Assembly: GCF_002096335.1 (NCBI RefSeq) | Contig: NZ_NCUW01000026.1 | Span: 1-64,000, forward strand | Origin: Streptococcus oralis subsp. dentisani | GTDB taxonomy: Bacteria > Bacillota > Bacilli > Lactobacillales > Streptococcaceae | Length of the DNA stretch: 64,000 nucleotides | Reading direction: 5' to 3' | Shown: piece after piece, positions 7,948 to 19,383 of the stretch | How positions within the stretch are numbered: position 1 is the first letter of the stretch | Layout: every line of letters begins with the position of its first letter | Notes under the pieces: model-generated | Database searches by the model: none | What the model saw: the letters and a program-made list of their open reading frames with translations, nothing else | What the model was told of the DNA's origin: nothing | Position numbers and translations under genes: made by a program

Positions 7948-9812
7948 GCTAACTCACTTAAATATTCATAGCGTTCATATTTTTCAAGGAGTTCTTCGTT
8001 TTTTTCATCGAGCTCTTTCTGAAGTGTCGCAAGTTTACCAAAATCAGAACCATTGGCCTGCATCTCCTCTTCAATAGCAGCGATACGTTTTTCTAAGGCC
8101 TCAATATCTGCTTCAATGCTTGCCCACTCCTGCTTTTCTTGGTAGGTCATGCGTTTCTTATCTTCTCTGACCTTGACCACTTTTTCCTTTTCGGCCTTTT
8201 GAACTTGATTGACCATATCTGTTTCAAAAGCTTTTTCGTCAAGGTAGTCTGTGTAATGACCAAAGAAAGTACGGATGCTTCCATTCTCAAAGGCCAGAAT
8301 CTTAGTCGCTACCTTATCCAAGAAATAGCGATCGTGGCTAACTGTCAAGACAGGCCCAGCAAAACCTTGCAAGAAATTCTCTAAAACTGTCAAGGTCGCA
8401 ATGTCTAGGTCATTTGTCGGCTCGTCCAAGAGAAGTACATTGGGTTTTTCAAGGAGAAGTTTAAGGAGATAGAGGCGTTTTTTCTCACCACCAGACAACT
8501 TCTCAATCAAGGTTCCATGGGTCGAACGTGGGAAAAGGAATTGCTCTAGCAACTCAGCGATGGAAGTTGTAGAACCACCGCTAGTCTTGACTTCTTCCGC
8601 TACTTCCTGCAGGTAATTGATGACTCGTTTGCTTTCATCCAATCCTTCGATTTGTTGAGAGAAATAGGCGATACGGACTGTTTCACCGATGATGACTTGA
8701 CCTGCTGTCGGCTCAAGACTTCCTGCAATCAGATTAAGCAGGGTGGATTTTCCCACACCGTTGTCCCCAACGATACCGATACGGTCTTTGGCCTGCACCA
8801 AGAGGTTAAAATCTTGTAAAATCGGCTTGTTCTCATAAGCGAAGGAAACATCTTTAAACTCGATGACCTTCTTACCAATCCGACTGGTCTCAAAGTTCAT
8901 GGTTAAGTCTGTCTCAGTAGGATTATCTGAAACTTCCTTTTTCAAGTCATGGAAACGATTGATACGAGCCTGCTGCTTGGTCGCACGCGCTTGCGGTTGT
9001 CTGCGCATCCAGGCTAATTCTTGCTTATAGAGTTGTTCTTTTTTGTGGAGCATAGCTGCGTCACGCTCATCCTGCTCTGCTTTGAGGCGAACATAGTCCT
9101 GATAATTTCCCTGATATTCCGTCAAACTAGCTTGGTCTAACTCGAAAATTCGTGTTGATAGTGCGTCTAGGAAATAGCGATCATGGGTGATAAAGAGAAC
9201 CGTCTTCTTGGAATTTTTCAAAAAGAGGGTCAGCCACTCGATGGTCGCAATGTCCAAATGGTTGGTCGGCTCATCCAGTAACAAGAGATCGTGGTTTCCT
9301 AGGAGAACTTGTGCCAACTGGACTCGTCTTCTCAGACCACCTGACAATTCACCAACTAGGGTCGACAAATCCTGAATACCCAACTTGCTGAGAACGGTCT
9401 TGACCTGACTTTCGATTTCCCAGGCTTGAAGGGAATCCATCTCAGCCATGACCCGTTCCAAACGCGCCTGCTTGTCCTCACTATAGTTGAGCATGAGGAG
9501 TTCATATTCACGAATGAGCTGGATTTCCTTGAGGTCGCTGGATAGAACCGTATCCAAGACCGTCTTGCTATCATCAAACTCTGGATCCTGAGTCAGGTAG
9601 CCAATCTTGTAATCACTCTTAGCTGAAAAGGGACTGACATCCCCATCAAAGCCAGAAACACCAGAAAGGACATCTAAAAGGGTGGTCTTACCCGTTCCAT
9701 TGACACCAATCAGACCGATTCTATCCAAATCATGGATAATAAAGGAAATATCCTTAAAAACAGTCTTGTCACCGACGGATTTACTTAGTTTTTCAACAAT
9801 AAAATCACTCAT
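7944..9812 (-). CDS. uup: ABC-F ATPase, Uup type
   Basis: 622 residues with two ABC ATPase domains and no membrane segment: Walker [10 protein letters not shown] and GDNGVGKST, signatures LSGGLRRR and LSGGEKKR, Walker [13 protein letters not shown] and [13 protein letters not shown] charged coiled-coil C terminus (about 530-622) marks the Uup subgroup of ABC-F proteins, which act on ribosomes or branched DNA rather than in transport. Its start overlaps the cca stop by 4 nt (ATGA), so it is translationally coupled in the dapB-cca-uup operon. Confidence 0.88.
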   Translation of the reverse strand: MSDFIVEKLSKSVGDKTVFKDISFIIHDLDRIGLIGVNGTGKTTLLDVLSGVSGFDGDVSPFSAKSDYKIGYLTQDPEFDDSKTVLDTVLSSDLKEIQLIREYELLMLNYSEDKQARLERVMAEMDSLQAWEIESQVKTVLSKLGIQDLSTLVGELSGGLRRRVQLAQVLLGNHDLLLLDEPTNHLDIATIEWLTLFLKNSKKTVLFITHDRYFLDALSTRIFELDQASLTEYQGNYQDYVRLKAEQDERDAAMLHKKEQLYKQELAWMRRQPQARATKQQARINRFHDLKKEVSDNPTETDLTMNFETSRIGKKVIEFKDVSFAYENKPILQDFNLLVQAKDRIGIVGDNGVGKSTLLNLIAGSLEPTAGQVIIGETVRIAYFSQQIEGLDESKRVINYLQEVAEEVKTSGGSTTSIAELLEQFLFPRSTHGTLIEKLSGGEKKRLYLLKLLLEKPNVLLLDEPTNDLDIATLTVLENFLQGFAGPVLTVSHDRYFLDKVATKILAFENGSIRTFFGHYTDYLDEKAFETDMVNQVQKAEKEKVVKVREDKKRMTYQEKQEWASIEADIEALEKRIAAIEEEMQANGSDFGKLATLQKELDEKNEELLEKYERYEYLSELA

Positions 9813-11008
9813 TTTTTCTCCCTCAGGTAAGCATGGATAGCTTGACGATCATTTTCCAACTCTCCATCGACAATGGCAAACTCAATCTCTGTTAAAATAT
9901 CTCCCAAATCTGGACCTGGCTGGTAACCATATTCCTTGATTAAAACACCACCATTAATCTGAATTTCTTTCTTGTCATGAATGGTCAAACTATGGTAAGT
10001 TTCTTTGATGGTTTGTGGGTTGACTGCTTTTCCTTGGGCCTGACGAAGACTTTCAGCTTGTAGAAGGGAATCCAAGTCAAAACGGTAACAATCACGCTTG
10101 CTCAACTCTCCTTCTTCTCGTAGAGCCAAAATAGTCAGCAAATCCTGAACCTGCTTGGCAAATTGACGTGAGGTTTTCCAATGCTTCAAAAATGGCTGAG
10201 CATCCTCAATTTCCAGTACCCACAAGAGAGCCGCCCAGGCTTGTTCGGAAGACTCAAAAGTGAAATCAGTCTCCAAATCAAACAGTTTGTTGAGCTTGTC
10301 CTGGCTCCCTGCCATATCTGGAAGATAGTCATAAACTCGACTCTCAATCATGGAAGACAGACCAACTCGCCAAAAAGGTGCCAGCAATAGTTTATCAAAC
10401 TCAACGAAGGTGCGCTCCACAGAGATTTTCTCCAAGAGCGGAGTCAAGGATTTCATGGCTTCAAATGTTTCTCGCTCAAGTTCAAAACCAAGACTGGCCT
10501 GAAAACGAAAACCACGCATAATGCGCAAAGCATCTTCATTGAAACGCTCACTAGCCACTCCAACTGCTCGCAAGACTTGATTTTCCAGATCTTTGAGACC
10601 ATGGAACAAATCAATAATTTCGCCTGTCTCATCCAAGGCAAAGGCATTAACTGTGAAATCACGACGTTTGAGGTCCTCTTTTAGCGAACGCACAAAGGAA
10701 ACCGCACTGGGTCTGCGATAGTCTACATAGACATCCTCTGTCCGAAAGGTGGTTACCTCATACTCCTCGTCACCATCTAAAACCAAGACAGTTCCGTGCT
10801 CGATTCCGATATCAGCTGTTCGCGGAAAAATCTGCTTGGTCTCTTCTGGATAGGATGAAGTCGCAATATCCACATCGTGGATAGGACGATTGAGGAGGGC
10901 ATCTCTGACGGAGCCCCCAACAAAATAGGCTTCAAATCCTGCTTCTTTAATTTTTTCTAATACTGGTAAAGCCTTCTGAAATTCAGAAGGCATTTGCGTT
11001 AATCTCAT
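9809..11008 (-). CDS. cca: CCA-adding tRNA nucleotidyltransferase
   Basis: 399 residues, the usual length of class II CCA-adding enzymes of Firmicutes. The N-terminal nucleotidyltransferase core has [11 protein letters not shown] and the metal-binding DVDIATS, then [10 protein letters not shown] and the [12 protein letters not shown] flexible-loop/B motif. It adds or repairs the 3' CCA of tRNAs in the cytoplasm. It overlaps dapB upstream and uup downstream by 4 nt each; the pairing with dapB is conserved in streptococci. Confidence 0.95.
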   Translation of the reverse strand: MRLTQMPSEFQKALPVLEKIKEAGFEAYFVGGSVRDALLNRPIHDVDIATSSYPEETKQIFPRTADIGIEHGTVLVLDGDEEYEVTTFRTEDVYVDYRRPSAVSFVRSLKEDLKRRDFTVNAFALDETGEIIDLFHGLKDLENQVLRAVGVASERFNEDALRIMRGFRFQASLGFELERETFEAMKSLTPLLEKISVERTFVEFDKLLLAPFWRVGLSSMIESRVYDYLPDMAGSQDKLNKLFDLETDFTFESSEQAWAALLWVLEIEDAQPFLKHWKTSRQFAKQVQDLLTILALREEGELSKRDCYRFDLDSLLQAESLRQAQGKAVNPQTIKETYHSLTIHDKKEIQINGGVLIKEYGYQPGPDLGDILTEIEFAIVDGELENDRQAIHAYLREKK

Positions 11009-11772
11009 AATAAGTGTTCTAATCCATAGACAAGCTCATGACGCTTGACAACTTCTTTGATTCCCAAATTGACCCCTGTCATGAAGGAGCTGCGATCATA
11101 GGAGTCATGACGAAGGGTCAATCCTTCTCCCTGATTGCCAAAGATAACTTCTTGATGAGCTACTAAGCCTGGCAAACGAACTGAGTGGATCCGCATGCCA
11201 TCAAAGTCAGCACCACGGGCACCTGCAATCAATTCTTCCTCATCAGGCGCACCTTGTTGGATAGACTCTCGAACTTCTGCCATCAACTCAGCTGTTTTAA
11301 TGGCTGTTCCACTCGGAGCATCTTTTTTCTTGTCATGATGGAGCTCGATAATCTCCACATTTGGGAAATATTTGGCAGCCTGGGACGCAAATTGCATAAG
11401 CAAGACAGCGCCCAAGGCAAAGTTAGGGGCGATCAAGCCACCCAAATCTTGTTCACGGGAAAATGCTTTTAGTTCTGTAATTTCTTCACTAGTGAATCCT
11501 GTTGTTCCAACTACTGGAGCAAAGCCATTTTCAAGAGCAAAGCGTGTATTTTCGTAGGCAACGGCTGGTGTAGTAAAATCCACCCAGACATCCGCTTCAA
11601 CACCAGCCAAGTCAGCCTTATCATTGAAGACAGGAATTCCCTGCCATTCTGACTCAGACTCAAAAGGATCCAAAACTGCGACCAAGTCCAAGTCTGGATC
11701 AGCCAAGACCATCTGACAAGCAGCTTGACCCATCTTCCCCTTAAAACCGGCAATAATTACTCGAATACTCAT
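11005..11772 (-). CDS. dapB: 4-hydroxy-tetrahydrodipicolinate reductase
   Basis: 255 residues. The nucleotide-binding loop is GFKGKMGQA (about 9-17), and [15 protein letters not shown] contains the catalytic His and Lys of DapB. It catalyses the NAD(P)H-dependent step of lysine biosynthesis, which supplies the Lys used in streptococcal peptidoglycan cross-bridges. It is the first gene of the dapB-cca-uup operon; the 264-nt region before it is rich in repeats and its promoter is unclear. Confidence 0.95.
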   Translation of the reverse strand: MSIRVIIAGFKGKMGQAACQMVLADPDLDLVAVLDPFESESEWQGIPVFNDKADLAGVEADVWVDFTTPAVAYENTRFALENGFAPVVGTTGFTSEEITELKAFSREQDLGGLIAPNFALGAVLLMQFASQAAKYFPNVEIIELHHDKKKDAPSGTAIKTAELMAEVRESIQQGAPDEEELIAGARGADFDGMRIHSVRLPGLVAHQEVIFGNQGEGLTLRHDSYDRSSFMTGVNLGIKEVVKRHELVYGLEHLL

Positions 11773-12036
11773 CTCTACTCCTGTCTAAGATACAAAGCCT
11801 GTAAGAACACAAAGTGAAAATAGGAGTTCTAATCAAGGAGTGTCTACTCCTTGGAAGAACTATCTTTTTCACACAGGGTTCCAGGCGTGTTCAATTATCA
11901 AGATACAAAGGACGTTAGCTGCCCATGAAAAATAGGGAATGGCACTGACTTTCCATGAAAGGTAAGACAGGCATCTTTTTTCAAGAGGCAGGTAGGCCGT
12001 GTTCAATTGCTAAGATACAAAGCCTGTAAGAACAAT
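11773..12036. repeat. dapB leader with repeated AAGATACAAAG units
   Basis: 264 nt without a gene. A 25-bp sequence beginning CTAAGATACAAAGCC occurs identically at 11785-11809 and 12010-12034. A third, diverged copy (GTGTTCAATTATCAAGATACAAAG) lies near 11888-11910, giving a period of about 112 nt. GTGTTCAATT precedes the second and third units. A small hairpin CAAGGAGT-GTCT-ACTCCTTG is at 11838-11857. The repeats may be a short mobile or amplified element. No clear promoter was identified. Confidence 0.6.
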
Positions 12037-12885
12037 TTAGACGATTGGTGTATAGCTCAAGGCGATACTACCTTCTCCAAGGTGGGTCCCAATGACACTA
12101 CCAAAGGTTTCAATTGGAATTTCAGCAGTCACACCACTCTCCATCAAAAGCTGACGTAAATCCGCTGCCTTTTGAGGAGCGTTCCCATGAATGACTGTTA
12201 TACGATAGTCCCCATCTTTTGTCAACTCTTTGATGATTTCCACCAAACGTTTGGTTGCCTTCTTTTCCGTACGGACTTTTTCATAAACCTCAATCACCCC
12301 TTGGTCATTAAAGAAGAGGATAGGCTTGATACTGAGAAGATTTCCTAGGATGGCCGCCCCATTTGACAAACGTCCTCCTTTAACCAAGTGATCGAGGTCA
12401 TCTACTATGATAAAGGCTGAATTATCAGCAATTTGAAGAGCTAATTTCTCCTGAATCTGAGCAAAATCATCGCCTTGTTCGGCCCATTCAAAGGCACTCT
12501 CTACCATAAATCCTAGAGGGGAACTTGTGATATGGGTATCTGGAAAGGCAATGGTCAAACCTTCATACTCGTCTAACATATATTGGATATTCTGATAAAA
12601 GCCTGAAATTCCTGACGAAAGAAAGAGGCCCAAGACATGAGTATAGCCTTCATCTTTCAAGGAACTTAGAATCTCATCCAATTTGGCAATACTTGGTTGA
12701 CTAGTTTTAGGCAATTCTGCAGACTGAGCCATTTTTTGATAAAATTCCTCAGCAGTCAGATTGACACCTTCCACATACTCCTCCCCATCGATATTGACAG
12801 GAATATCCAAGATAAAAAGATTCTCTCTTTGCAGCGTCTTCTCCTCTAAATAGGCTGAAGAATCTGTAATGACAGCTAATTTCAT
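12037..12885 (-). CDS. DegV family fatty-acid-binding protein
   Basis: 282 residues of the DegV (DAK2-like) family, with TDSSAYL at the N terminus and KTSQPS near residue 60. Members bind a fatty acid; some (FakB) present it to the kinase FakA for phosphorylation and phospholipid synthesis. A fakA gene is not in the window, so a FakB role is only possible. The start lies 2 nt after the DUF1149 stop, so the two are coupled at the end of the cdaA-cdaR-glmM gene string. Confidence 0.88.
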   Translation of the reverse strand: MKLAVITDSSAYLEEKTLQRENLFILDIPVNIDGEEYVEGVNLTAEEFYQKMAQSAELPKTSQPSIAKLDEILSSLKDEGYTHVLGLFLSSGISGFYQNIQYMLDEYEGLTIAFPDTHITSSPLGFMVESAFEWAEQGDDFAQIQEKLALQIADNSAFIIVDDLDHLVKGGRLSNGAAILGNLLSIKPILFFNDQGVIEVYEKVRTEKKATKRLVEIIKELTKDGDYRITVIHGNAPQKAADLRQLLMESGVTAEIPIETFGSVIGTHLGEGSIALSYTPIV

Positions 12886-12887
12886 GG

Positions 12888-13262
12888 CTAAAACTCCAAA
12901 TTGATTCCTGGAAGATCCAAGGCGATTTCTGTTACTTCATACGTCAAACGGTTGAGCATGTTCAAGCATGGACGTGCCAAGGTTTCGACTTCTTCTTGGT
13001 TAAATTCGCTTGGTTCGTTAACAATACGACCTTCCACATGGTTCACTTGAGAAATCGTTCCACTGATGACAAATTTGTCAAAGACAATCATGAAGCTCAA
13101 GATAACGACTAAAGAAGTTACTTGATTTTCTTGGTCATGCTGGAGTAACTGAAAGTTCACGTCTACCTTGGTTTCAGGAGCCCCATTTTCATTTTCCCAT
13201 TCAAAGTTACGAGCATCAAAGTGATACTGGCTAACAAATTCTTGTTCTCGTTTAAGATTCAT
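12888..13262 (-). CDS. DUF1149 family protein
   Basis: 124-residue cytosolic protein of the streptococcal DUF1149 family, which resembles the SecB fold in some annotations. No membrane segment or catalytic motif is seen. It sits between glmM and degV and is probably co-transcribed with degV. Function is not known; an export-chaperone role is speculative. Confidence 0.75.
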   Translation of the reverse strand: MNLKREQEFVSQYHFDARNFEWENENGAPETKVDVNFQLLQHDQENQVTSLVVILSFMIVFDKFVISGTISQVNHVEGRIVNEPSEFNQEEVETLARPCLNMLNRLTYEVTEIALDLPGINLEF

Positions 13263-13335
13263 TTTTCTCTCCCATTGCTACAATTTACTATGCAATTGTA
13301 CCACATTTTTATCATTTCATCTAGTTTTCTAGGCT

Positions 13336-14688
13336 TTAGTCAATTCCGATTTCATCTTTAACCACAGCAGCAATCGTATCTACGTAGTAGTTAACTTCTT
13401 CTGTTGTAGGAGCTTCTGCCATGACACGCAAGAGGGGTTCTGTTCCACTTGGGCGGACAAGGATACGACCGTTCCCTGCCATCTCTTCTTCCATCTTTTC
13501 GATGATTGTCTTGATGGCTGGTACTTCCATGGCATTTTCTTTCATGGCATTTTCCACTCGGATATTGACCAGTTTTTGTGGGTAAATCGTCACTTCTGAT
13601 GCTAGTTGAGACAAGCTTTTGCCTGTTTCTTTCATGATTTTAGTCAATTGGACAGCTGATAATTGACCATCACCAGTTGTATTGTAGTCCATCAAGATAA
13701 CGTGACCTGATTGTTCACCACCAAGGTTGTAGCCTGATTTTCTCATTTCTTCAACGACATAGCGGTCACCAACAGCAGTCACTGCCTTGTTAATGCCAGC
13801 ACTCTCCAAGGCCTTATGGAAGCCAAGGTTAGACATAACCGTTGTCACGATGGTGTTTTGAGCCAACTGTCCTTTTTCAGAAAGATATTTCCCGATGATG
13901 TACATGATCTTATCACCATCGACAATGTCGCCATTTTCATCAACAGCAATCAAACGGTCACTGTCTCCGTCAAAGGCCAAACCAATGGCTGACTGGCTTT
14001 CTTTGACCACTTCTTGAAGAGCTTCTGGATGTGTAGAACCCACATTCAAGTTGATATTAAGACCATCTGGTGTCTCACCGATAACAGTTATTTGAGCTCC
14101 AAGGTCTGCAAAGATTTGACGAGCACTCGTAGACGCTGCACCGTTAGCTGTATCCAAGGCCACTTTCATTCCCTCAAGAGGAGTTCCAGTTGAAACAAGG
14201 TAGCCTTCATACTTACGTAAACCTTCTGGATAGTCCACTAAGGTTCCCAAGCCTTCGGCACTTGGACGAGGAAGGGTGTCTTCTGTAGCATCTAGCAAGG
14301 CTTCGATTTCTGCTTCTTTTTCATCATCTAGTTTGAAGCCATCCCCACCAAAGAATTTAATTCCATTATCAAGGGCTGGGTTGTGACTAGCGGAAATCAT
14401 GACACCTGCACTGGCTCCCTCAGTTTTAACCAAGTAAGCTACTGCTGGTGTTGCAAGGACACCGAGTTTGTAGACGTGAATCCCTACAGAGAGAAGACCT
14501 GCCACTAAGGCTGATTCTAACATTTCTCCTGAGATACGTGTATCACGTCCTACAAAGACTTTAGGGGCTTCCGTTTCATGTTGACTAAGAACATAACCAC
14601 CAAAACGTCCCAATTTAAAGGCCAATTCTGGCGTCAGTTCTACGTTTGCTTCTCCACGGACTCCATCGGTCCCAAAATATTTACCCAT
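13336..14688 (-). CDS. glmM: Phosphoglucosamine mutase
   Basis: 450 residues, standard for GlmM. Features are [11 protein letters not shown] at the N terminus, the phosphoserine loop ISASHNP, the metal-binding DGDSDR and the C-terminal [11 protein letters not shown]. It converts glucosamine-6-phosphate to glucosamine-1-phosphate for UDP-GlcNAc and peptidoglycan. I place the start at 14688, because an AAAGGA site fits it, and not at an ATG 12 nt further up that touches the site. It follows cdaA and cdaR; in Firmicutes GlmM and CdaR interact with and adjust CdaA. Confidence 0.95.
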   Translation of the reverse strand: MGKYFGTDGVRGEANVELTPELAFKLGRFGGYVLSQHETEAPKVFVGRDTRISGEMLESALVAGLLSVGIHVYKLGVLATPAVAYLVKTEGASAGVMISASHNPALDNGIKFFGGDGFKLDDEKEAEIEALLDATEDTLPRPSAEGLGTLVDYPEGLRKYEGYLVSTGTPLEGMKVALDTANGAASTSARQIFADLGAQITVIGETPDGLNINLNVGSTHPEALQEVVKESQSAIGLAFDGDSDRLIAVDENGDIVDGDKIMYIIGKYLSEKGQLAQNTIVTTVMSNLGFHKALESAGINKAVTAVGDRYVVEEMRKSGYNLGGEQSGHVILMDYNTTGDGQLSAVQLTKIMKETGKSLSQLASEVTIYPQKLVNIRVENAMKENAMEVPAIKTIIEKMEEEMAGNGRILVRPSGTEPLLRVMAEAPTTEEVNYYVDTIAAVVKDEIGID

Positions 14689-14718
14689 TTTATTTATCAT
14701 CCTTTTCTACTATTTTAT

Positions 14719-15516
14719 TTAGTCCTGTTTAGACGAGTCTGGTTTCGTTTCTGAACTCGTTGAAGACGAGCTGCTGGTTGAAGAGCCCGTTGACGAGGTC
14801 GTTGACGAAGAACTCGAGCTAGACGATACTGTTTTGGTTGTAATTTTCATTGTAGTGTCAAATGGCATAATGACGCTTGGTAGGACATTCCCATTTTTAT
14901 CAACTGCTTGTAGTGGAACAGAGGCTGAATAGTTACCTGTTATCCGTTCACTCGTTGGCAAGATGGCAATGACACGATCTACTCTAGAGAGAGTTTCCTC
15001 GTCACTAATAACTGTTACTTTTTCATCTGACACAGTGACTGTATCAATTTTCACACGAGAATCAATCTGACTAGGATCAATCTCCGGCACAACGATTACA
15101 TTGTCTCGTTTTGCTTTTTTTCCGACTTTGACTGTTATCTTTTGCGGTGTCGCAACAGCCGTCAAACCGCTCGGTAAATTTTCAATAGTAAGAGGAACTT
15201 CAATGGTTCCTACACTGGCATTGGTTAAGTCAGCTTTGACCTTGAATTTCCGAGTGCTTTCCTGCATCTCACTCGCCAAAGCAACTCTGTTTGACCCTGT
15301 CAAAAAGACGGTCACTTCAGATGTAAAACCACTGATAAAATACTGATCGCTGTCATACTGAATATCGATTGGGACATTAAGGACTGTATTGGTATAGGTT
15401 TCTGTCCTCACCTGTCTAGCACTATTGCTATTCTGATAGTTTGTTGAAGTCGCATAGATAAAGAGGATGCAGGCGAAAAAGAAGGAAGAAATAATATAAA
15501 GACTATTTTTTCTCAT
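14719..15516 (-). CDS. cdaR: CdaR, YbbR-domain regulator of diadenylate cyclase
   Basis: 265 residues: one N-terminal membrane anchor (about 5-24), extracytoplasmic YbbR repeats with the typical VTVFLTG and KITVKVGKK strands, and a low-complexity Ser/Thr tail of about 35 residues. CdaR binds and modulates CdaA at the membrane. Its start overlaps the cdaA stop by 14 nt. The Ser-rich tail resembles tails of streptococcal wall-associated proteins and may vary between strains. Confidence 0.92.
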   Translation of the reverse strand: MRKNSLYIISSFFFACILFIYATSTNYQNSNSARQVRTETYTNTVLNVPIDIQYDSDQYFISGFTSEVTVFLTGSNRVALASEMQESTRKFKVKADLTNASVGTIEVPLTIENLPSGLTAVATPQKITVKVGKKAKRDNVIVVPEIDPSQIDSRVKIDTVTVSDEKVTVISDEETLSRVDRVIAILPTSERITGNYSASVPLQAVDKNGNVLPSVIMPFDTTMKITTKTVSSSSSSSSTTSSTGSSTSSSSSTSSETKPDSSKQD

Positions 15517-16360
15517 GTTTCAATCCTCCTAGCAAACGCTCTTTCAGACCCTGTTTTTTCTCGGATATTGGAAGCAAGATTCTTCTTAACTCCGATTCAA
15601 ACTCTTCCAAGGTCAAATCATGCTTAAAGACTCCATTATAGGTGATTGAGATTCCGCCTGTTTCCTCTGAAACCACAAAGGTAAGAGCATCTGATACTTC
15701 CGACAAACCAATTGCCGCCCTGTGACGTGTTCCAAACTCCTTGGAAATTCCTGTATTTTCAGTCAGAGGTAGGTAGGCTGAAGTTACGGCAATCCGGTCT
15801 TCTCTGACAATGACCGCACCATCGTGTAAGGGTGTATTGGGGATAAAGATATTAATCAATAACTCAGAGGAAATCTTAGCATCTAGAGGAATCCCAGTTG
15901 AGATGTACTCCTGCAAGGTTCTCACTCGCTGAACTGCTACCAGAGCACCAATCTTACGAGGACTCATGTACTCGACTGATTTAACAAAGGCACGAACCAT
16001 TTGCTCTTCCGCACTAATAGGGGCATTGTAGAAGAAATCAGTAGCTCGACCCAATCGTTCCAAACCAGTCCGAATCTCTGGTGAAAAGATAACTACTGCT
16101 GCGATAACCCCGTAGGTGATAATCTGATTGATCAACCAGGAAATGGTCGTTAAGCCAATCATATTGGACAGAATCTGGGCTAGAATAAAGACCAAAACTC
16201 CCCGAACCAAGATCATGATTTTAGTCCCTGCAATCGCTTTGGTAAAATGGTACAAAATATAAGTCACAATCAAAATATCAATCAGATTGATGACTATAGT
16301 CCAAGGACTTGAAAACAAACTTGTCCAGTATTGCCAATTGGATAATTGTTGAAAATTCAT
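15503..16360 (-). CDS. cdaA: Membrane diadenylate cyclase CdaA
   Basis: 285 residues with three N-terminal membrane helices and a DAC domain carrying LHDGAVIV and TRHRAAIG, the catalytic DGA and RHR motifs. It makes c-di-AMP from two ATP and so controls potassium and osmolyte transport and wall homeostasis. I use the start at 16360: GGGAGGAGG precedes it, and the longer frame to 16417 contains the TATAAT of the promoter (16397-16402). First gene of cdaA-cdaR-glmM. Confidence 0.95.
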   Translation of the reverse strand: MNFQQLSNWQYWTSLFSSPWTIVINLIDILIVTYILYHFTKAIAGTKIMILVRGVLVFILAQILSNMIGLTTISWLINQIITYGVIAAVVIFSPEIRTGLERLGRATDFFYNAPISAEEQMVRAFVKSVEYMSPRKIGALVAVQRVRTLQEYISTGIPLDAKISSELLINIFIPNTPLHDGAVIVREDRIAVTSAYLPLTENTGISKEFGTRHRAAIGLSEVSDALTFVVSEETGGISITYNGVFKHDLTLEEFESELRRILLPISEKKQGLKERLLGGLKHEKK

Positions 16361-16396
16361 CCCTGGCCTCCTCCCTGTCAAAACACTTTCTGTACC

Positions 16397-16405
16397 ATTA
16401 TACCA
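16397..16405 (-). promoter_or_regulatory. cdaA extended -10 promoter
   Basis: TGGTATAAT on the minus strand, about 40 nt before the cdaA ATG. It lies inside the upstream extension of the frame, which argues against the longer start. Confidence 0.7.
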
Positions 16406-16496
16406 TTTTCTGCTCATTTTTTCCCTATCCTACCTCATTTTAAATTAAGCAAAAATATGATAAAATAAACTGATTAGAAAAAACGAAGGAGAAATC

Positions 16497-17465
16497 ATGT
16501 CTCAACTCTATGATATTACTATTGTAGGTGGCGGTCCTGTTGGGCTCTTTGCTGCCTTTTACGCCCACCTACGCCAAGCCAAAGTCCAAATCATCGACTC
16601 TCTTCCCCAGCTCGGTGGTCAGCCTGCCATCCTATACCCTGAAAAGCAAATCCTTGATGTGCCAGGTTTCCCAAACTTAACTGGAGAAGAGTTAACCAAG
16701 CGTTTGCTTGAGCAGCTAGATGGCTTTGAAACACCTGTTCACCTCAACGAAACTGTTCTTGAAATTGAAAAACAAGATCAAGGTTTTACCATCACAACCA
16801 ACAAGGGAAGCCACCTGACCAAAACAGTCATCATTGCCATGGGTGGTGGTGCCTTTAAACCGCGTCCGCTCGAATTAGATGACGTCGAAAACTATGAAAA
16901 TATCCACTACCACGTTGCCAATATCCAGCAATACGCTGGTAAGAAAGTGACCATCCTTGGTGGAGGGGACTCAGCAGTTGACTGGGCATTGGCTTTTGAA
17001 AAAATCGCCCCAACTACTCTCGTTCACCGTCGAGATAACTTCCGCGCCTTGGAACACAGTGTGCAAGCTCTACAAGAATCATCTGTAACCATCAAAACAC
17101 CATTCGTTCCTAGCCAACTTCTCGGAGATGGAAAAACCCTAGACAAACTAGAAATCACCAAAGTCAAATCGGATGAAACCGAAACTATCGAAGTAGACCA
17201 TCTCTTTGTCAACTATGGTTTCAAATCATCTGTCGGCAACCTTAAAAATTGGGGTCTGGACCTCAACCGCCATAAGATTATCGTCAATAGCAAGCAAGAA
17301 TCCAGCCAAGCGGGTATTTACGCTATCGGAGACTGCTGCTACTATGAAGGAAAGATTGACTTGATTGCGACAGGACTGGGAGAAGCACCTACTGCCGTCA
17401 ACAATGCTATCAACTACATCGACCCTGACCAAAAAGTACAACCCAAACACTCAACAAGTTTATAA
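16497..17465 (+). CDS. Thioredoxin-reductase-like ferredoxin-NADP+ reductase
   Basis: 322 residues with the FAD loop VGGGPVGLF (10-18), the NADPH loop LGGGDSAVDWA (about 156) and a C-terminal FAD contact GDCCYYEG. The redox CxxC of thioredoxin reductase is absent, which places it with the TrxB-type ferredoxin/flavodoxin-NADP+ reductases. It would pass electrons between NADPH and a small carrier; the ferredoxin at 24603 is a candidate partner. An AAGGAGA site precedes the ATG. It is monocistronic and convergent with whiA. Confidence 0.9.
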   Translation: MSQLYDITIVGGGPVGLFAAFYAHLRQAKVQIIDSLPQLGGQPAILYPEKQILDVPGFPNLTGEELTKRLLEQLDGFETPVHLNETVLEIEKQDQGFTITTNKGSHLTKTVIIAMGGGAFKPRPLELDDVENYENIHYHVANIQQYAGKKVTILGGGDSAVDWALAFEKIAPTTLVHRRDNFRALEHSVQALQESSVTIKTPFVPSQLLGDGKTLDKLEITKVKSDETETIEVDHLFVNYGFKSSVGNLKNWGLDLNRHKIIVNSKQESSQAGIYAIGDCCYYEGKIDLIATGLGEAPTAVNNAINYIDPDQKVQPKHSTSL

Positions 17466-17473
17466 GAAAAGAC

Positions 17474-17499
17474 CCACGGATTAACTAATCCGTGGTTTT
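17474..17499. terminator. Bidirectional terminator between the reductase gene and whiA
   Basis: CCACGGATTA-AC-TAATCCGTGG with TTTT on the plus side and TCTTTTC on the minus side. It serves both convergent genes. Confidence 0.88.
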
Positions 17500-18409
17500 A
17501 TAATTCATCGGCAATCTTGTTTATTTTTCTGAGTCTGTGGTTGACACCACTCTTGGTCAGGGGATTGCTCAGGCTATCTGCCAACTGCTGGATAGAGTAG
17601 TCTGGATGCTGGATTCGCAACTGAGCCACCTCTTGCAAATCCACGGGTAGATTTTCCAAGCCCATTCTATCTTTAATTTTACTGATATTATTGATGGTCT
17701 TCATACTGGCAGAAACTGTCCGAGCGATATTGGCTGTTTCAGCGTTATTGGCTCGATTGAGATCGTTACGAGTTTCACGCAAAATCTTGACGCGCTCAAA
17801 ATTATCACGCGCCTGCATGGCCCCAATCACGATCAAGAAATCCATGATGTCTTCTGCACGCTGGAGATAGGTAACTGCACCTTTCTTGCGCTCAATGACC
17901 TTAGCGTCCAGCAAAAACTGCTGAAGAAGAGAGGCCAGTCCTTGGGCATGGTCCAGATAAACGGAACTGATTTCCAACTGGTATTTGCCAGACTCAGGAT
18001 CTCGAATGCTACCATTTGCCAGAAAGGCCCCACATAAGTAAGCACGACCAGCCTCCTCATCTGCTAAAATATCGGGATCAATACCCGTCTCCAAACCAAA
18101 GAAGGAATCCGCAAGCCGCAAATCAGCTAAAAGCTCCTGCACCCTCTCATCAGTATAGACCGTGTAGACACGATTCTTGCGAAGATTGCTTCTCTGATGG
18201 TGACGAATTTCTGACTTGATTTCATAAAAATGGAGAAAGGACTCATAGAGATGCCGAGCTAACTTAGCATTTTCAGTCACGACGGACAAGGTCAAGCCCG
18301 AAGTCGAGAGACCAATACTACCAGACATCTTGATGATGGCTGATAATTCATGACGACTGAGATGGTGTTGACCAAGAATTTCTTCTTTTACTGCAACTGT
18401 AAAACTCAT
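17498..18409 (-). CDS. whiA: WhiA DNA-binding protein
   Basis: 303 residues with an N-terminal degenerate LAGLIDADG-like domain and a C-terminal helix-turn-helix ([21 protein letters not shown]). WhiA affects cell division and chromosome segregation in low-GC bacteria and sporulation in Streptomyces. It overlaps yvcK by 4 nt in the conserved rapZ-yvcK-whiA order. Confidence 0.95.
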   Translation of the reverse strand: MSFTVAVKEEILGQHHLSRHELSAIIKMSGSIGLSTSGLTLSVVTENAKLARHLYESFLHFYEIKSEIRHHQRSNLRKNRVYTVYTDERVQELLADLRLADSFFGLETGIDPDILADEEAGRAYLCGAFLANGSIRDPESGKYQLEISSVYLDHAQGLASLLQQFLLDAKVIERKKGAVTYLQRAEDIMDFLIVIGAMQARDNFERVKILRETRNDLNRANNAETANIARTVSASMKTINNISKIKDRMGLENLPVDLQEVAQLRIQHPDYSIQQLADSLSNPLTKSGVNHRLRKINKIADEL

Positions 18410-19383
18410 TTTCTCACCTGTATGATGCGCATCAATTCGTCTACAATCAAATCGCCATCATGGAAGGCTCCTCCATTTTCCAAACGAAGGAAGTTGGATG
18501 AAATCACACGAGGAACCTGCTTGCAAAGACCAGCAAAGTCATGCTCTACCTGAACCAAATATTCATCAAAACGGTTGGTATCCATGTATTCTCTAGGAAC
18601 CTTTTCAATATTGACCAAGACTGTATCAATAAAAGGCCGACCTAGATGGCGATGGAGGACTTCCACATGGTCACTGTCTGAAAAGTGCTCTGTTTCCCCA
18701 CGCTGGGTCATGATATTGCAGACATAGGCTATCTCTGCCTTAGTCTCCAAGAGTGCTTGTCCAATCTCTTCGATCACGATATTGGGTAAAATCGATGTAA
18801 AGAGGGAACCAGGCCCCAAGACGATCATATCACTCTCGAGAATAGTATTGACTACTCGACGGCTGGCTTGGGGTATTTCATCATCCAAGGTATTAGTCAC
18901 ATAAACATGGTCGATCATACCTGGATGATCTGCAATGTGGCTCTCACCTGCAACCTCAGTACCGTCTCTAAAGACTGCATGCAGTGTCAAAGGCTGATCG
19001 CTTGAGGGGTAGATTTTTCCTGTTGTGTGGAAAAAGAGACTTAGCAGCTGCATGGCATTATAAGTGGACCCTTGCATTTCAGAGAGGCCTGCTATGATAA
19101 TATTCCCCAGTGGATGACCCGCAAAAGCTCCAGCCTCTTCTGAGAAACGGTACTGAAAAACCTTCTCATAAAACTTAGGCATATCCGACATGGCTACCAG
19201 GACATTGCGAAGATCACCTGGTGGTGTCAGCTGTTGGATATTCTTTCTTAGCTCACCAGAAGATCCACCATCATCAGCTACCGTTACGATAGCAGCGATC
19301 TCAACATCCTTTTCCCGCAAACTTTTCAAAATGACAGGGATACCAGTTCCTCCACCAATCACCGTTATTTTAGGTTTTCTCAT
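18406..19383 (-). CDS. yvcK: YvcK/GlmR (CofD-like) carbon and envelope regulator
   Basis: 325 residues with a CofD-like Rossmann fold starting [12 protein letters not shown]. YvcK/GlmR binds UDP-GlcNAc in Bacillus and directs carbon to wall precursors by acting on GlmS. It overlaps rapZ and whiA by 4 nt on each side. As I remember it, pneumococcal YvcK also has a role in division. Regulator identity is certain by context; effector details are inferred. Confidence 0.93.
   Translation of the reverse strand: MRKPKITVIGGGTGIPVILKSLREKDVEIAAIVTVADDGGSSGELRKNIQQLTPPGDLRNVLVAMSDMPKFYEKVFQYRFSEEAGAFAGHPLGNIIIAGLSEMQGSTYNAMQLLSLFFHTTGKIYPSSDQPLTLHAVFRDGTEVAGESHIADHPGMIDHVYVTNTLDDEIPQASRRVVNTILESDMIVLGPGSLFTSILPNIVIEEIGQALLETKAEIAYVCNIMTQRGETEHFSDSDHVEVLHRHLGRPFIDTVLVNIEKVPREYMDTNRFDEYLVQVEHDFAGLCKQVPRVISSNFLRLENGGAFHDGDLIVDELMRIIQVRK

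Noticed and set aside
16361..16417. 19-codon extension of CdaA
   Set aside because: The extension contains the TATAAT of the promoter, so it cannot be part of the mRNA's coding start.
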